NCBI GenBank assembly: GCA_023436395.1 | Contig: JAEZJJ010000037.1 | Span: 1 to 18,809, forward strand | Direction of reading: 5' to 3' | Source: Bacillota bacterium | GTDB lineage: Bacteria > Bacillota > Clostridia > Lachnospirales > Cellulosilyticaceae | Length of the DNA stretch: 18,809 bases | Part shown: positions 8,748 to 16,090 of the stretch, piece after piece | Layout: every line of letters starts with the position of its first letter | Position numbering within the stretch: position 1 is the stretch's first letter | Position numbers and translations under genes: made by a program | Notes under the pieces: model-generated | Told to the model about the DNA's origin: nothing | Database searches by the model: none | What the model saw: only the letters and a program-made list of their open reading frames with translations

Positions 8748-9485
8748 ATGGAAAATAGTAAACTTCATTCAATTCAAATTGATGGACTAGGGACCTATGG
8801 TGGAGGCGAGTTTGAAAAAGTAAGTATAGCAGGAAGTGGTAAATTTACAGAAAGCGTAAAAAGTGAAAAGTTTCAAGTTTCAGGGATTGGAACTCTTCTA
8901 GGAGAACTTGAAACAAAGAAGTTAGGGGTATCAGGTACTTGCAAGGTGGAAGGAAACATTTTATCGGAAAACATTGATGTATCAGGTGTTTTGAAATGTG
9001 CTGGTAATGTAGAGGTATCAGAAGAACTTCGTGTGAATGGGATGACAAAAATAGAACAATGTTTGAAAGCTAATACAGTTAAGGGCAGAGGCTTTTTAGA
9101 GGTAAAAGAAGATATATCAGGAGAAATGATTGAGATTGAAGGGGTTTTAAACTGTGGTAAATTCTTGAACTGTGAGGTGTTAGTATTCACAGGCGTAGGA
9201 ACATCAGTTTTGAATGAGATAGGAGCTGCTAGAATAAGAATTAAGCAAGGGTATGAGAGTGTAACAAAGTTCCTTGGACCTTTTATGCCTAAGATGCTCA
9301 AGGAGAATAAAGTTGTTGCTAACACTATAGAAGGTGATGAAATCATTCTAGAAAATTGTGAAGCTAAGGTAGTACGAGGAAAAAATGTTAAGATTGGTAA
9401 AGGGTGCAGAATTGCGGTAGTGGAATACAGCGACCAAATTGATATTGATTCAGAAGCAGTAGTAGATACAGTTAATCAAATCTAG
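8748..9485 (+). CDS. Bactofilin-like polymer-forming protein (YhbE/BacE type)
   Basis: A 245-residue protein made almost wholly of short repeating beta-strand turns (patterns such as VSGIGTLLGEL, VSGTCKVEGN, VSGVLKCAGN), the right-handed beta-helix of bactofilins that self-assemble into filaments. No signal peptide or membrane segment is visible, so it acts in the cytoplasm or at the inner membrane face. The ATG at 8748 follows GGAGG at 8736-8740. It is followed after a short gap by a yhbD-like gene, the same association as in the Bacillus subtilis yhbD-yhbE-yhbF locus, where the bactofilins have been linked to flagellar assembly. A similar role here would fit the nearby chemoreceptor but is not shown. 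Assignment rests on repeat pattern and context. Confidence 0.8.
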   Translation: MENSKLHSIQIDGLGTYGGGEFEKVSIAGSGKFTESVKSEKFQVSGIGTLLGELETKKLGVSGTCKVEGNILSENIDVSGVLKCAGNVEVSEELRVNGMTKIEQCLKANTVKGRGFLEVKEDISGEMIEIEGVLNCGKFLNCEVLVFTGVGTSVLNEIGAARIRIKQGYESVTKFLGPFMPKMLKENKVVANTIEGDEIILENCEAKVVRGKNVKIGKGCRIAVVEYSDQIDIDSEAVVDTVNQI

Positions 9486-9508
9486 AATGAAGGATAGAGG
9501 TGAAAGAA

Positions 9509-10129
9509 ATGGAAGAACTTATTTCAAAAAAAGAGCTATTAGAGTTAACCAATATATCTTATGGGCAGTTATATAGATGGAAACGTATGAATATTATTCC
9601 TGAGGGTTGGTTTATTAAGAAATCCTCACCTACAGGTCAAGAAACCTTTTTTAGAAGAGATAAGATTCTAGAACGCATACAGCTTATTCTTTCTATGAAG
9701 GATGGGACGTCATTAGAAGAAATAGCAGCCTTATTTAATAAAGAAGAGGGAGAAACAGTATTTGATATAGAATTTATTATGGCAAAAGAAGTTATAAGTC
9801 CTGCGACTAAAGAGATTTTCAACAGCTTATATGGGGATATAAAAGAGGTAGAGAAAAAGGAGCTTATTATTTTAGCAGTTATAGAAAAATATTTATTAAA
9901 GTCAATGATTACATTAGATGAAATAAAGATGATAGGCACTATGCTAAGTGAATCTTTTGATAAACTATATAAGGAAGAAAGTAAGCTTTTACTTTTTAGA
10001 AAGTTTGGGATTTCCTTTATTATAGGCTGTCATAATCAAGATGAGGTAATCGTAGATAGTAGCGCTGTTAAGATTATAGAAATGGATCTTATAAAAGAAG
10101 TAAGTGAGATGAGTGTGAAATTAGTATAG
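9509..10129 (+). CDS. YhbD-family (DUF4004) MerR-like HTH regulator
   Basis: About 206 residues. The N-terminal 75 residues form a MerR-type helix-turn-helix (LISKKELLELTNISYGQLYRWKR, then IPEGWFIKK and TGQETFFRR), closely resembling what I recall of B. subtilis YhbD. The rest is an acidic helical domain of unknown function. The ATG at 9509 is preferred because AGAGGTGA (9496-9503) is correctly spaced for it; an in-frame GTG at 9500 would add three residues but overlaps that ribosome site. It is co-transcribed with the bactofilin gene and is likely to regulate it, possibly through the AACAATGTTA repeats upstream. Direct DNA binding has to be inferred from the fold. Confidence 0.85.
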   Translation: MEELISKKELLELTNISYGQLYRWKRMNIIPEGWFIKKSSPTGQETFFRRDKILERIQLILSMKDGTSLEEIAALFNKEEGETVFDIEFIMAKEVISPATKEIFNSLYGDIKEVEKKELIILAVIEKYLLKSMITLDEIKMIGTMLSESFDKLYKEESKLLLFRKFGISFIIGCHNQDEVIVDSSAVKIIEMDLIKEVSEMSVKLV

Positions 10130-10157
10130 GTCACATTAACTTCATAAAGAGAATTCA

Positions 10158-10209
10158 AAGAGAAGCACTATTCTAGGAAGTAAGTTCTAGTAGAGTGCTT
10201 CTCTTATTC
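10158..10209. terminator. Terminator between convergent genes
   Basis: AAGAGAAGCACT (10158-10169) pairs with AGTGCTTCTCTT (10194-10205), and the inner CTAG bases extend the stem. It lies between the yhbD-like gene and the convergent small minus-strand gene and could serve both. The U tract is moderate on each strand. Confidence 0.75.
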
Positions 10210-10210
10210 G

Positions 10211-10321
10211 TTATTTTTTCTTAGTGTTTTTTCCATTTTTAGTAGCATCTTTTGTTTTAGAAGCAGCTGTAGATTTACCTTTTGTAGTACTGTTTGATTT
10301 GCTTTTTCCTTTATCAGGCAT
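10211..10321 (-). CDS. Small lysine/serine/threonine-rich protein, 36 residues
   Basis: On the minus strand, an ATG at 10321-10319 is preceded by a good ribosome site, GGAGG followed by TCTACT before the start. The 36-residue product begins MPDKGKSKSN and ends KNTKKK. It is made almost entirely of K, S, T, G, N and A, strongly basic, with no hydrophobic core, so it is probably disordered and could bind nucleic acid or another polyanion. Upstream in-frame codons extend to 10438, but that part has no ribosome site at its start and looks non-coding. I do not recognise a family. A role resembling small basic spore or nucleoid proteins is speculation. It is flanked by a shared terminator on one side and the kinase gene promoter on the other. 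Confidence 0.6.
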   Translation of the reverse strand: MPDKGKSKSNSTTKGKSTAASKTKDATKNGKNTKKK

Positions 10322-10435
10322 AGTAGACCTCCATGTGATTTGATACTTTATACATATGCCATAGTGGGACAAAATAGACCTACGGGATGAATAGGAGGCA
10401 CCAAAAAATACTTTTCTTATTTTAGTTATAACGCA

Positions 10436-10464
10436 CATGATAAATAATAAAGATATGCTATAAT
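10436..10464 (+). promoter_or_regulatory. Promoter of the sensor kinase gene
   Basis: TGCTATAAT at 10456-10464 is an extended -10. The -35 position (CATGAT, 10436-10441) is poor, as is common with extended -10 promoters. The kinase start codon is 32 bases downstream of the element. Confidence 0.6.
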
Positions 10465-10495
10465 ACTCCTAGGCACCTTTATAGGAGGGAATCAA

Positions 10496-11326
10496 TTGAA
10501 TATAAAAAAAGTTATAGGGGGATTACTTTTTGTTAATCTGATGCAAGTTATTTTAGTACTAGGCATGTGGCTTAATAAAGGAAATAATGAGTGGGAAAAT
10601 GTAAGCATTTCCTTATATTTAGTAGTAGGTCTTGCACTCATTAATAGTTTAGTTACAGTAGTAAGTGTTGTTTATGGGAGTAGGCTAGGAAATAGCAATC
10701 TAATAGAAGCTATGAAAAACTTAGAGGAACTTAATACGACACTAAGAGCACAAAGACATGATTATCTTAATCATCTTCAGGTAGTATATGGTTTAATAGA
10801 ATTAGAGGAATATGAAGAAGCTAAAAAGTATATGGAGCCAGTATTTAATGAAATTATTAAAGTAAGCAGAGCTTTAAAAACAGCGGAGCCAGCTATTAAT
10901 GCACTATTACAAGCAAAATTACAAGCAGCAGACAAGAATAAGGTATATATGACTTTAAATATAAAAACAGATTTAAAACACCTTAAAATAGAACCTTGGG
11001 AACTGTGCAAAGTACTTGCCAATATTATTGATAATGGTATAACAGCTCTTCTTTTAAAAGCTAGTGAAAGACATTTAATTGTGGATATTAAGGAAGAGGG
11101 AGACTATTACCTATTTACTATCAGCAATAATGGACCTATCATTGCTTCTAATCAGCTAGAGCAAATTTTTAAGCCAGGCTATACAACTAAAGAAGGAGCA
11201 GATCATGGGATGGGGCTGTATATTGTAGAAAGGATTATTGAGTCATCAGGAGGAACTATTGATGTTACATCCAGTGCAGAAAAGACAAGCTTTTATATTC
11301 AATTACCTAAAGAAATAAGACATTAA
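10496..11326 (+). CDS. Membrane sensor histidine kinase, Spo0B-type phosphoacceptor
   Basis: A 276-residue kinase. Two hydrophobic segments (about 8-25 and 39-61) anchor it with almost no external loop. The phosphoacceptor box RHDYLNH has H88 in a Spo0B-like four-helix setting (ELNTTLRAQRHDYLNHLQ). The ATPase domain has the N box NIIDNG (176-181), NNGP (211-214) and GADHGMGLYIV (from 234). With no sensory domain it probably senses a membrane state or a small ligand within the bilayer. It starts at TTG 10496 with AGGAGGG at 10483-10489. The LytTR regulator at 13396 is the nearest response regulator and the likely partner; kinases of this type commonly pair with LytTR regulators. Between the two genes lie nfeD, floA and an unknown gene. 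Confidence 0.9.
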   Translation: MNIKKVIGGLLFVNLMQVILVLGMWLNKGNNEWENVSISLYLVVGLALINSLVTVVSVVYGSRLGNSNLIEAMKNLEELNTTLRAQRHDYLNHLQVVYGLIELEEYEEAKKYMEPVFNEIIKVSRALKTAEPAINALLQAKLQAADKNKVYMTLNIKTDLKHLKIEPWELCKVLANIIDNGITALLLKASERHLIVDIKEEGDYYLFTISNNGPIIASNQLEQIFKPGYTTKEGADHGMGLYIVERIIESSGGTIDVTSSAEKTSFYIQLPKEIRH

Positions 11327-11475
11327 AATTCATTTATAGTGAGAAATCAATAATTAAAAATGACAGGATAAAGACGAAAATGTATAACTTAAGAGTTTTT
11401 TATAGTAACTTAATTATGAATACGCTATGATGAATAGAGAAATAAATTAATAGTTGATAGAAAGGGGGCTAGCAG

Positions 11476-11982
11476 GTGGTTACTTTACTAGATGGCATTA
11501 CTTTAATAAGTGTAGCTTTATTTTTAACAGGTTTTATTCTTGTTGGTATTGAAATGCTTCATCCAGGAATCTCAATGCCTGGGGTACTAGGTAGCATATG
11601 CCTAGTAGTAGGCATTATTATTTCAGCAGATAGTTTACAAGAGGGGACAACTTTAGCAGTCATTGTATTAGCAATCTTAGGGGTTATGTTAGCTGGAATA
11701 CTGTGGTTTCTATCCAAAGGGAAATTACGTTCTCCAATTATTTTAGATGAGGAGCAAAATAAAGATAAGGGCTATATTAGCTCTAGTGATTTAAACTATC
11801 TACTAGGGAAAAAAGGAATTGCAGCTACAGATCTTAGACCATCTGGAATGGGGAATTTTGATGGGATAGAATTAGATGTAATTTCATCGGGGAAGTATAT
11901 TGAAGTAGGTACAAAGATTCAGATTTACGAAGTAAAGGGTTCAAAATTAATGGTTAAGTCCATAAAAGAGAGTGGGGAATAG
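11476..11982 (+). CDS. Short NfeD-family membrane protein
   Basis: A 168-residue protein with three membrane segments (about 9-27, 36-51, 58-79), including the NfeD-type turn EMLHPGISMPGVLG, and a C-terminal cytoplasmic OB-fold (about 109-165). It lacks the N-terminal protease domain of long NfeD/YqeZ proteins, so it is the short form. NfeD proteins are normally encoded beside SPFH proteins and bind or support them; here floA begins 2 bases after the stop. The start is GTG 11476 with AAAGGGGG at 11461-11468. The 149-base gap from the kinase gene has a possible TATGAT (11426-11431) without a good -35 and no clear terminator, so co-transcription with the kinase cannot be excluded. Confidence 0.87.
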   Translation: MVTLLDGITLISVALFLTGFILVGIEMLHPGISMPGVLGSICLVVGIIISADSLQEGTTLAVIVLAILGVMLAGILWFLSKGKLRSPIILDEEQNKDKGYISSSDLNYLLGKKGIAATDLRPSGMGNFDGIELDVISSGKYIEVGTKIQIYEVKGSKLMVKSIKESGE

Positions 11983-11984
11983 AA

Positions 11985-12974
11985 ATGAATAATTTAGTAG
12001 GAACAATCGTATTAATTGGTGTTATTGGTTTATTTATCGTTTTCTTTTTTACCTTTATTCCAGTAGGACTATGGGTATCGTCATTAGCAGCTAATGTAAA
12101 GGTGAGTATTTTTAACCTCATTGGTATGAAGCTAAGACGTGTTGTACCAGATAGAATTGTACTTCCACTTATTAAATCAACTAAAGCAGGTATTAATTTA
12201 AGCGTTAATGAACTAGAGGCACATTATCTTGCAGGTGGTAATGTAGACAAGGTGGTAAATGCTCTTATTGCAGCAGAAAGAGCTGGCATTGAGTTACCTT
12301 TTGAAAAAGCAGCAGCTATTGATCTTGCAGGACGTGATGTATTAGATGCAGTTAAAATGAGTGTTCAACCTAAAGTTATTGAAACAGGCAATGTATCAGC
12401 TGTAGCAAAAGATGGTATTGAACTTTTAGTAAAAGCAAGGGTAACTGTAAGAGCTGATATTGAACGTTTAGTAGGTGGAGCTGGTGAAGCTACTGTACTT
12501 GCTAGAATTGGTGAAGGGATTGTTACCACTGTTGGATCAGCCGATTCTCATAAAGAAGTAATTGAGAATCCAGATCATATTTCTAAACGTGTTCTTAGTA
12601 AAGGTTTAGATTCAGGGACAGCTTTTGAAATCTTGTCTATTGATATTGCTGACATAGATGTAGGTAGAAATATAGGCGCTCAACTTCAAACTTTACAAGC
12701 AGAAGCAGATAAAAATATTGCACAAGCTAAAGCAGAAGAAAGAAGAGCTATGGCTGTAGCTAGAGAACAAGAAATGAGAGCTTATGTTGTAGAGGCAGAA
12801 GCAGAGGTTCCAAAAGCTATGGCGTATGCTCTTAGAGAAGGAAAGTTAGGCGTTATGGATTATTACGATATGCAAAATTTAAAAGCAGACACCGAGATGA
12901 GAGCTTCTCTTTCTAAGACGAAGGAAAAGGAAGGCCCATTAGGAGGTAATAAGGATGGCAACTTCAACAGTTAA
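11985..12974 (+). CDS. floA: Flotillin-like protein FloA
   Basis: A 329-residue scaffold of membrane microdomains; B. subtilis FloA (YqfA) has 331 residues. The N-terminal hydrophobic segment (about 5-32) inserts as a hairpin, followed by an SPFH core (KDGIELLVKARVTVRADIERLVGGAGEATVLARIGEG) and an Ala/Glu-rich coiled coil (LQAEADKNIAQAKAEERRAMAVAREQ, in part) that drives oligomerisation. It follows the NfeD gene by 2 bases. Its 3' end overlaps the next gene by 20 bases. The neighbouring kinase and response regulator fit the known role of flotillins in organising membrane signalling proteins, though any direct contact here is inference. Confidence 0.95.
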   Translation: MNNLVGTIVLIGVIGLFIVFFFTFIPVGLWVSSLAANVKVSIFNLIGMKLRRVVPDRIVLPLIKSTKAGINLSVNELEAHYLAGGNVDKVVNALIAAERAGIELPFEKAAAIDLAGRDVLDAVKMSVQPKVIETGNVSAVAKDGIELLVKARVTVRADIERLVGGAGEATVLARIGEGIVTTVGSADSHKEVIENPDHISKRVLSKGLDSGTAFEILSIDIADIDVGRNIGAQLQTLQAEADKNIAQAKAEERRAMAVAREQEMRAYVVEAEAEVPKAMAYALREGKLGVMDYYDMQNLKADTEMRASLSKTKEKEGPLGGNKDGNFNS

Positions 12975-13389
12975 TTTAAGGGCTTTACTAGAAGAAGTAG
13001 AAGAAAAACATCAATTAGGTGATGGTTTTAAAGCAAGTAGTGAAAAGAATAATGGAAATATGCAAAAGAATATTAGACATAGTGATATTAGTGGCGCTAA
13101 GCAAGATTACGACATAGAATTTTTAGCTTCATTGGAAGAACAATATGCTTTAGAAGAAGAACGTAACCAAAGAAGAATTACTAAAAAGAAAGTTGTAAAG
13201 AAAAAGAAAGTGAACTCAGAGCTTGACGAACCACCATTACCTATAATAAAAGAAAAAGAGTTACCTATGGTATCCAATCAAATTCCAGTAAGTAGTTTCT
13301 CAAAGCCTAATAAGCAGCAGTTAAGAGAAGCCATTTTATGGGCAGAAGTTCTAGGAGAACCAAAGTGTAGGAAAAGGCATAGGAGATAA
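12955..13389 (+). CDS. Unknown charged protein coupled to FloA
   Basis: A 144-residue soluble protein I do not recognise. It starts inside floA at ATG 12955, preceded by a perfect AGGAGG (12941-12946), so translation is coupled and the 20-base overlap is real. The N terminus is acidic and helical (LRALLEEVEEKH), the middle has an acidic helix (FLASLEEQYALEEERNQRR) followed by a lysine cluster (ITKKKVVKKKKV) and a proline-bearing linker. The C terminus, LREAILWAEVLGEPKCRKRHRR in part, has a hydrophobic helix followed by a basic tail. This ending resembles tails I recall on other small clostridial proteins (pattern A-I-hydrophobic-EILG-P), but I cannot name a family. An adaptor acting with FloA or the adjacent regulator is a guess based on position. 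Confidence 0.8.
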   Translation: MATSTVNLRALLEEVEEKHQLGDGFKASSEKNNGNMQKNIRHSDISGAKQDYDIEFLASLEEQYALEEERNQRRITKKKVVKKKKVNSELDEPPLPIIKEKELPMVSNQIPVSSFSKPNKQQLREAILWAEVLGEPKCRKRHRR

Positions 13390-13395
13390 AAACTT

Positions 13396-14136
13396 ATGGC
13401 AATAAAGGTATTACTTGTAGAAGATGAAGAAGGTATCAGATCCCTTTTAAGAAAGATTATTGAGCGTGTAGAGGAGTTTGAAGTAATAGGAGAAAGTGAT
13501 CAAATGATAGGGGCCATTTCACTATTTACCAAGGAAAAACCAGAAGTAGTATTTTTAGATATTGAAATTAATGGGGGAAGTGGTTTGGAGTGTGCTAAGA
13601 TAATAGCAGATTTGGAACCTAAGACAAAAATTATTTTTGCTACAGCCCATAGTGAGTTTATGTCCAATGCCTTTGAAGTTTACGCCTTTGATTACTTGGT
13701 AAAGCCGTTTAATGTGGAAAGAGTAAGTCAAACACTAGAGCGAATTAAGGCATTAAAGTTGCCACAAAGAAGTGAAGAAATTGATAAGATTGTTAAATAT
13801 GAACAAGGTCTTAATAAATTGTTAGTAAAAGGTAAAGAAAATATGAGCTTTGTGGATATTAATGACATTATTTTAGTTCAAAGAGAAAACAGCAGTACAG
13901 TCATTTATACTAAACAAGATGCTTTTGCCACTACAGCTAGCCTAAGTGATATAGAAGCTAAGCTAGAACCAGATCAATTTCTACGTAGTCATAAATCATA
14001 TCTTATTAATTTATCTCAAATTACTAAAATCGAGCCTTATGGGCGTTGGACTTATATTGTAAAGTTTAAAGACATAGATAAAGATGCTCTTTTAACAGCA
14101 GAAAAGTACGAGGAAATTAAAAAGAGATTCTTTTAA
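13396..14136 (+). CDS. LytTR-family response regulator
   Basis: A 246-residue transcription factor. The receiver domain (1-115) has the acidic pair D10/E11, phosphoacceptor D55 in VVFLDIE, T83 in FATA and K103 in LVKPF. The C-terminal LytTR DNA-binding domain (about 140-246) contains the typical FLRSHKSYLINL segment. It starts at ATG 13396, 6 bases after the previous stop, with AGGAG at 13381-13385 overlapping the end of the upstream gene. It is probably phosphorylated by the Spo0B-type kinase encoded at 10496. The target genes are unknown; I did not find a convincing tandem LytTR binding site upstream of the genes in the window. Confidence 0.94.
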   Translation: MAIKVLLVEDEEGIRSLLRKIIERVEEFEVIGESDQMIGAISLFTKEKPEVVFLDIEINGGSGLECAKIIADLEPKTKIIFATAHSEFMSNAFEVYAFDYLVKPFNVERVSQTLERIKALKLPQRSEEIDKIVKYEQGLNKLLVKGKENMSFVDINDIILVQRENSSTVIYTKQDAFATTASLSDIEAKLEPDQFLRSHKSYLINLSQITKIEPYGRWTYIVKFKDIDKDALLTAEKYEEIKKRFF

Positions 14137-14160
14137 GTGGGTTTATATTGAAATAGTATT

Positions 14161-14220
14161 TTGACAGAAAGTGTGTATCTTTTAGTAAGTTAAAGCGGCA
14201 AGATATGCACTTTTTTATAT
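14161..14220 (+). repeat. Leader hairpin element, copy 1
   Basis: The first of two near-identical 60-base elements (the other at 15244-15302). It starts TTGACAG and forms a 14-bp stem, 14168-14181 with 14200-14213, with two G-U pairs. The 18-base loop contains AGTTAAAGCGGC, and a T run follows (to 14216). The stem plus T run looks like an intrinsic terminator or attenuator. It lies after the LytTR gene and ends about 30 bases before the next start codon. Confidence 0.8.
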
Positions 14221-14246
14221 TAATCAGCTAATAGGGGAGAAATAAG

Positions 14247-15194
14247 TTGAAAAATAAAAGATTATTTATAGAGGTATGTGTACTAATAGGTGTTATTATC
14301 CTAGTTTTAATAGCCAATATACAAAATAAGAAAAAAATAAGTATAACAAGCCAAGAAGAAAATTTCATTGCTCAAGAGAAAGAAAGTCCGATTGCTCAAG
14401 AGAAAGAAAGTGCAGATGGAAGTGAATATATTACAGATAGATATAAACAAATTATGCAAGAAGTAGAAGATGAGTTAGTAAGAGGGACCAAATCAAAGCA
14501 GGAAATAATTGTTTTATTACAAGAGGAATTAAATAAAGTATTTGATGTGGAAAATACACAGGCAATGACTAAACGCGTAGAAGAAGGAAAAATAGATCGA
14601 GAAAAAGTAAAGAAGTATGAAGAACTACAAACTATTGAATATGAGATTATACAATTTCAATTACCAGGTGATAGTAAAGATTATGAACAAAAAATTCTTG
14701 ATCTAGAAAATGGTAAAGCACTCAATGTCATAAATTCAAAAGAAGATTTTAAAATAATAGTTATGCCCAAATATAAAGCACCTACTTTTCAAGACCTAAT
14801 AGACGAGTCAGAGGAATCAGGAGCACAGATTTATAAAACATATGTAGTAAATACATATGGGGAAGAGGTATTAAATTCAGGATACATGTACCAGAAGATA
14901 ATAGAGAATAGTGTTATGCAAGATATTAATAGTGATATGAGTTTGGAAGAGATAGTATTTTTTCCCACTCTTCTAATATGCAAATATGTGACTTTGGTAA
15001 ATGGAACAATGGATCAAGGTAGTATAAGTTTTGAAGATGAGTATATAAAAGCTATGCAGACCGGAAGAGGTAACACAATGGGCCTAAAGATTTATGATAA
15101 CAAGGGGGATGTATATCTTATAATGATTCATGGAAAAGAAGCGGACTATGGAGAATTAATAAACTGTATTCTAGCTACAACACGAATAGAATAG
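14247..15194 (+). CDS. Membrane-anchored exported protein of unknown function
   Basis: A 315-residue protein starting at TTG 14247 with GGGGAGA at 14234-14240. A single hydrophobic segment (about 6-24) without a lipobox cysteine suggests an N-terminal anchor with the rest outside the cell. Residues about 38-56 carry a perfect tandem repeat of the unit IAQEKESP, from a 24-base repeat unit (21 bases identical at 14367-14387 and 14391-14411). The remainder is charged and mixed alpha/beta, with no cysteine-rich or catalytic motif I can name. It is preceded by leader hairpin copy 1 and followed by copy 2, which suggests shared control with the downstream cysteine-cluster gene. No family assignment. 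Confidence 0.8.
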   Translation: MKNKRLFIEVCVLIGVIILVLIANIQNKKKISITSQEENFIAQEKESPIAQEKESADGSEYITDRYKQIMQEVEDELVRGTKSKQEIIVLLQEELNKVFDVENTQAMTKRVEEGKIDREKVKKYEELQTIEYEIIQFQLPGDSKDYEQKILDLENGKALNVINSKEDFKIIVMPKYKAPTFQDLIDESEESGAQIYKTYVVNTYGEEVLNSGYMYQKIIENSVMQDINSDMSLEEIVFFPTLLICKYVTLVNGTMDQGSISFEDEYIKAMQTGRGNTMGLKIYDNKGDVYLIMIHGKEADYGELINCILATTRIE

Positions 15195-15243
15195 TGCTAC
15201 TAAATTGGTGTTTAAACTCGTATATGTTAATAATCTTATTAAT

Positions 15244-15302
15244 TTGACAGAAAGTGTATATCTTGTAGTGAGTTAAAACGGCGAGATATGCACTTTTTAT
15301 AT
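15244..15302 (+). repeat. Leader hairpin element, copy 2
   Basis: The second copy of the 14161 element, differing at five bases and one T-run length change. The stem is 15251-15264 with 15283-15296. Two of the differences are in the stem and both keep pairing (A-U for G-U, and U-G for U-A). The T run ends near 15298, about 28 bases before the GTG start of the downstream gene, the same distance as copy 1. Confidence 0.8.
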
Positions 15303-15326
15303 ATAGCTATTATTGGAGGAGATACA

Positions 15327-16022
15327 GTGCAAGAGCATTTAGAAGAGAGAATGGATAGGCTTTGGCAGAAGTCTATAGAGGAAGTAGCAGCAGCTAGAGA
15401 AGAAAGCTTAATAACAATACCTACTAGTACTGATGGTGTAAGCCTAACAAAGTGGATAAGTAGTGGGATTCAAAAGGTTACAAGTAGGTTAGATCAAGTT
15501 GAAAAAGAAATAGGTGTACATTGTGTATGCGGGGAAGGGTGTAGTGCATGCTGCAGGCAAGCTATTCAAGTACTTCCTACAGAAGCAAAAGCTATTGCTA
15601 TTTATATGAGTCAATTTGCACCGGAAATTAAAGAAAGCATTCTAAAGAAAGTAGAAGAATGGAAAGCGTGTATTGAAGCAAGTGGATTAGATATAGACCA
15701 AAATAAATACTATATTTCTGGAGTGCCTGAAGAAGAAATCTATCGTTTCATGGCAGACTACTTCGCCCTTGATTTACCTTGCCCAATGCTTTCAGAAGAA
15801 GGAAGCTGTATGATCTATCCTGTAAGGCCAGGAGGATGCTGGAGCTATCGGGTATATTCTAATCCCACAGAATGTAAAGGGAGTTTTTATGTGGCAGGTG
15901 GTATGAAACATGATGAATGGGAACGCTATCTTTTAGACTGCTTATTTAAGCAAGTACCAAGTGATCATGAAATGAAGCTTTTGCCTCAGTATATTGAACA
16001 AATATTAAAAGGTGAGTGGTAA
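15327..16022 (+). CDS. YkgJ-family (UPF0153) cysteine-cluster protein
   Basis: A 231-residue soluble protein. The family signature is C-x2-CC in the N-terminal cluster CVCGEGCSACC (C66, C68, C72, C75, C76), with a second group C152, C161, C171 and C183 (LPCPML, SCMIYPVRPGGCWSY). Such proteins are thought to bind zinc or an iron-sulfur cluster; the enzymatic role is not established. The start is set at GTG 15327 because GGAGGA (15315-15320) is correctly spaced for it. An in-frame ATG at 15288 lies inside the leader hairpin stem and has no ribosome site. Positions quoted are from the GTG. Its expression is likely shaped by the hairpin immediately upstream. Confidence 0.88.
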   Translation: MQEHLEERMDRLWQKSIEEVAAAREESLITIPTSTDGVSLTKWISSGIQKVTSRLDQVEKEIGVHCVCGEGCSACCRQAIQVLPTEAKAIAIYMSQFAPEIKESILKKVEEWKACIEASGLDIDQNKYYISGVPEEEIYRFMADYFALDLPCPMLSEEGSCMIYPVRPGGCWSYRVYSNPTECKGSFYVAGGMKHDEWERYLLDCLFKQVPSDHEMKLLPQYIEQILKGEW

Positions 16023-16090
16023 AAGTCTGATAAATAGATTTACCATATTCATATAAAGGAGAAAAATGAATAATATACTAGGAGGTTCTA

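Noticed and set aside
8873..9346. 157-codon ORF on the minus strand inside the bactofilin gene
   Set aside because: The plus-strand frame has the ribosome site, promoter and beta-helix repeat pattern; the antisense frame mirrors the repeated codons and has no start signal.
10322..10438. N-terminal extension of the small minus-strand gene to 75 residues
   Set aside because: The ribosome site GGAGG sits directly before the internal ATG at 10321, and the upstream residues differ completely in composition from the lysine-rich body.
11327..11475. Sigma-W-type promoter before nfeD-floA, as known for the B. subtilis homologues
   Set aside because: I found no TGAAAC with a properly spaced CGTA; only a weak TATGAT at 11426-11431 is present.
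14161..14190. TTGACA at 14161 (and 15244) as a -35 promoter box
   Set aside because: No -10-like sequence occurs 16-18 bases downstream in either copy; the motif belongs to the conserved hairpin element.
15288..15326. ATG at 15288 as start of the YkgJ-type gene
   Set aside because: It lies within the repeated hairpin stem and has no ribosome site, whereas GGAGGA is well placed for GTG 15327.
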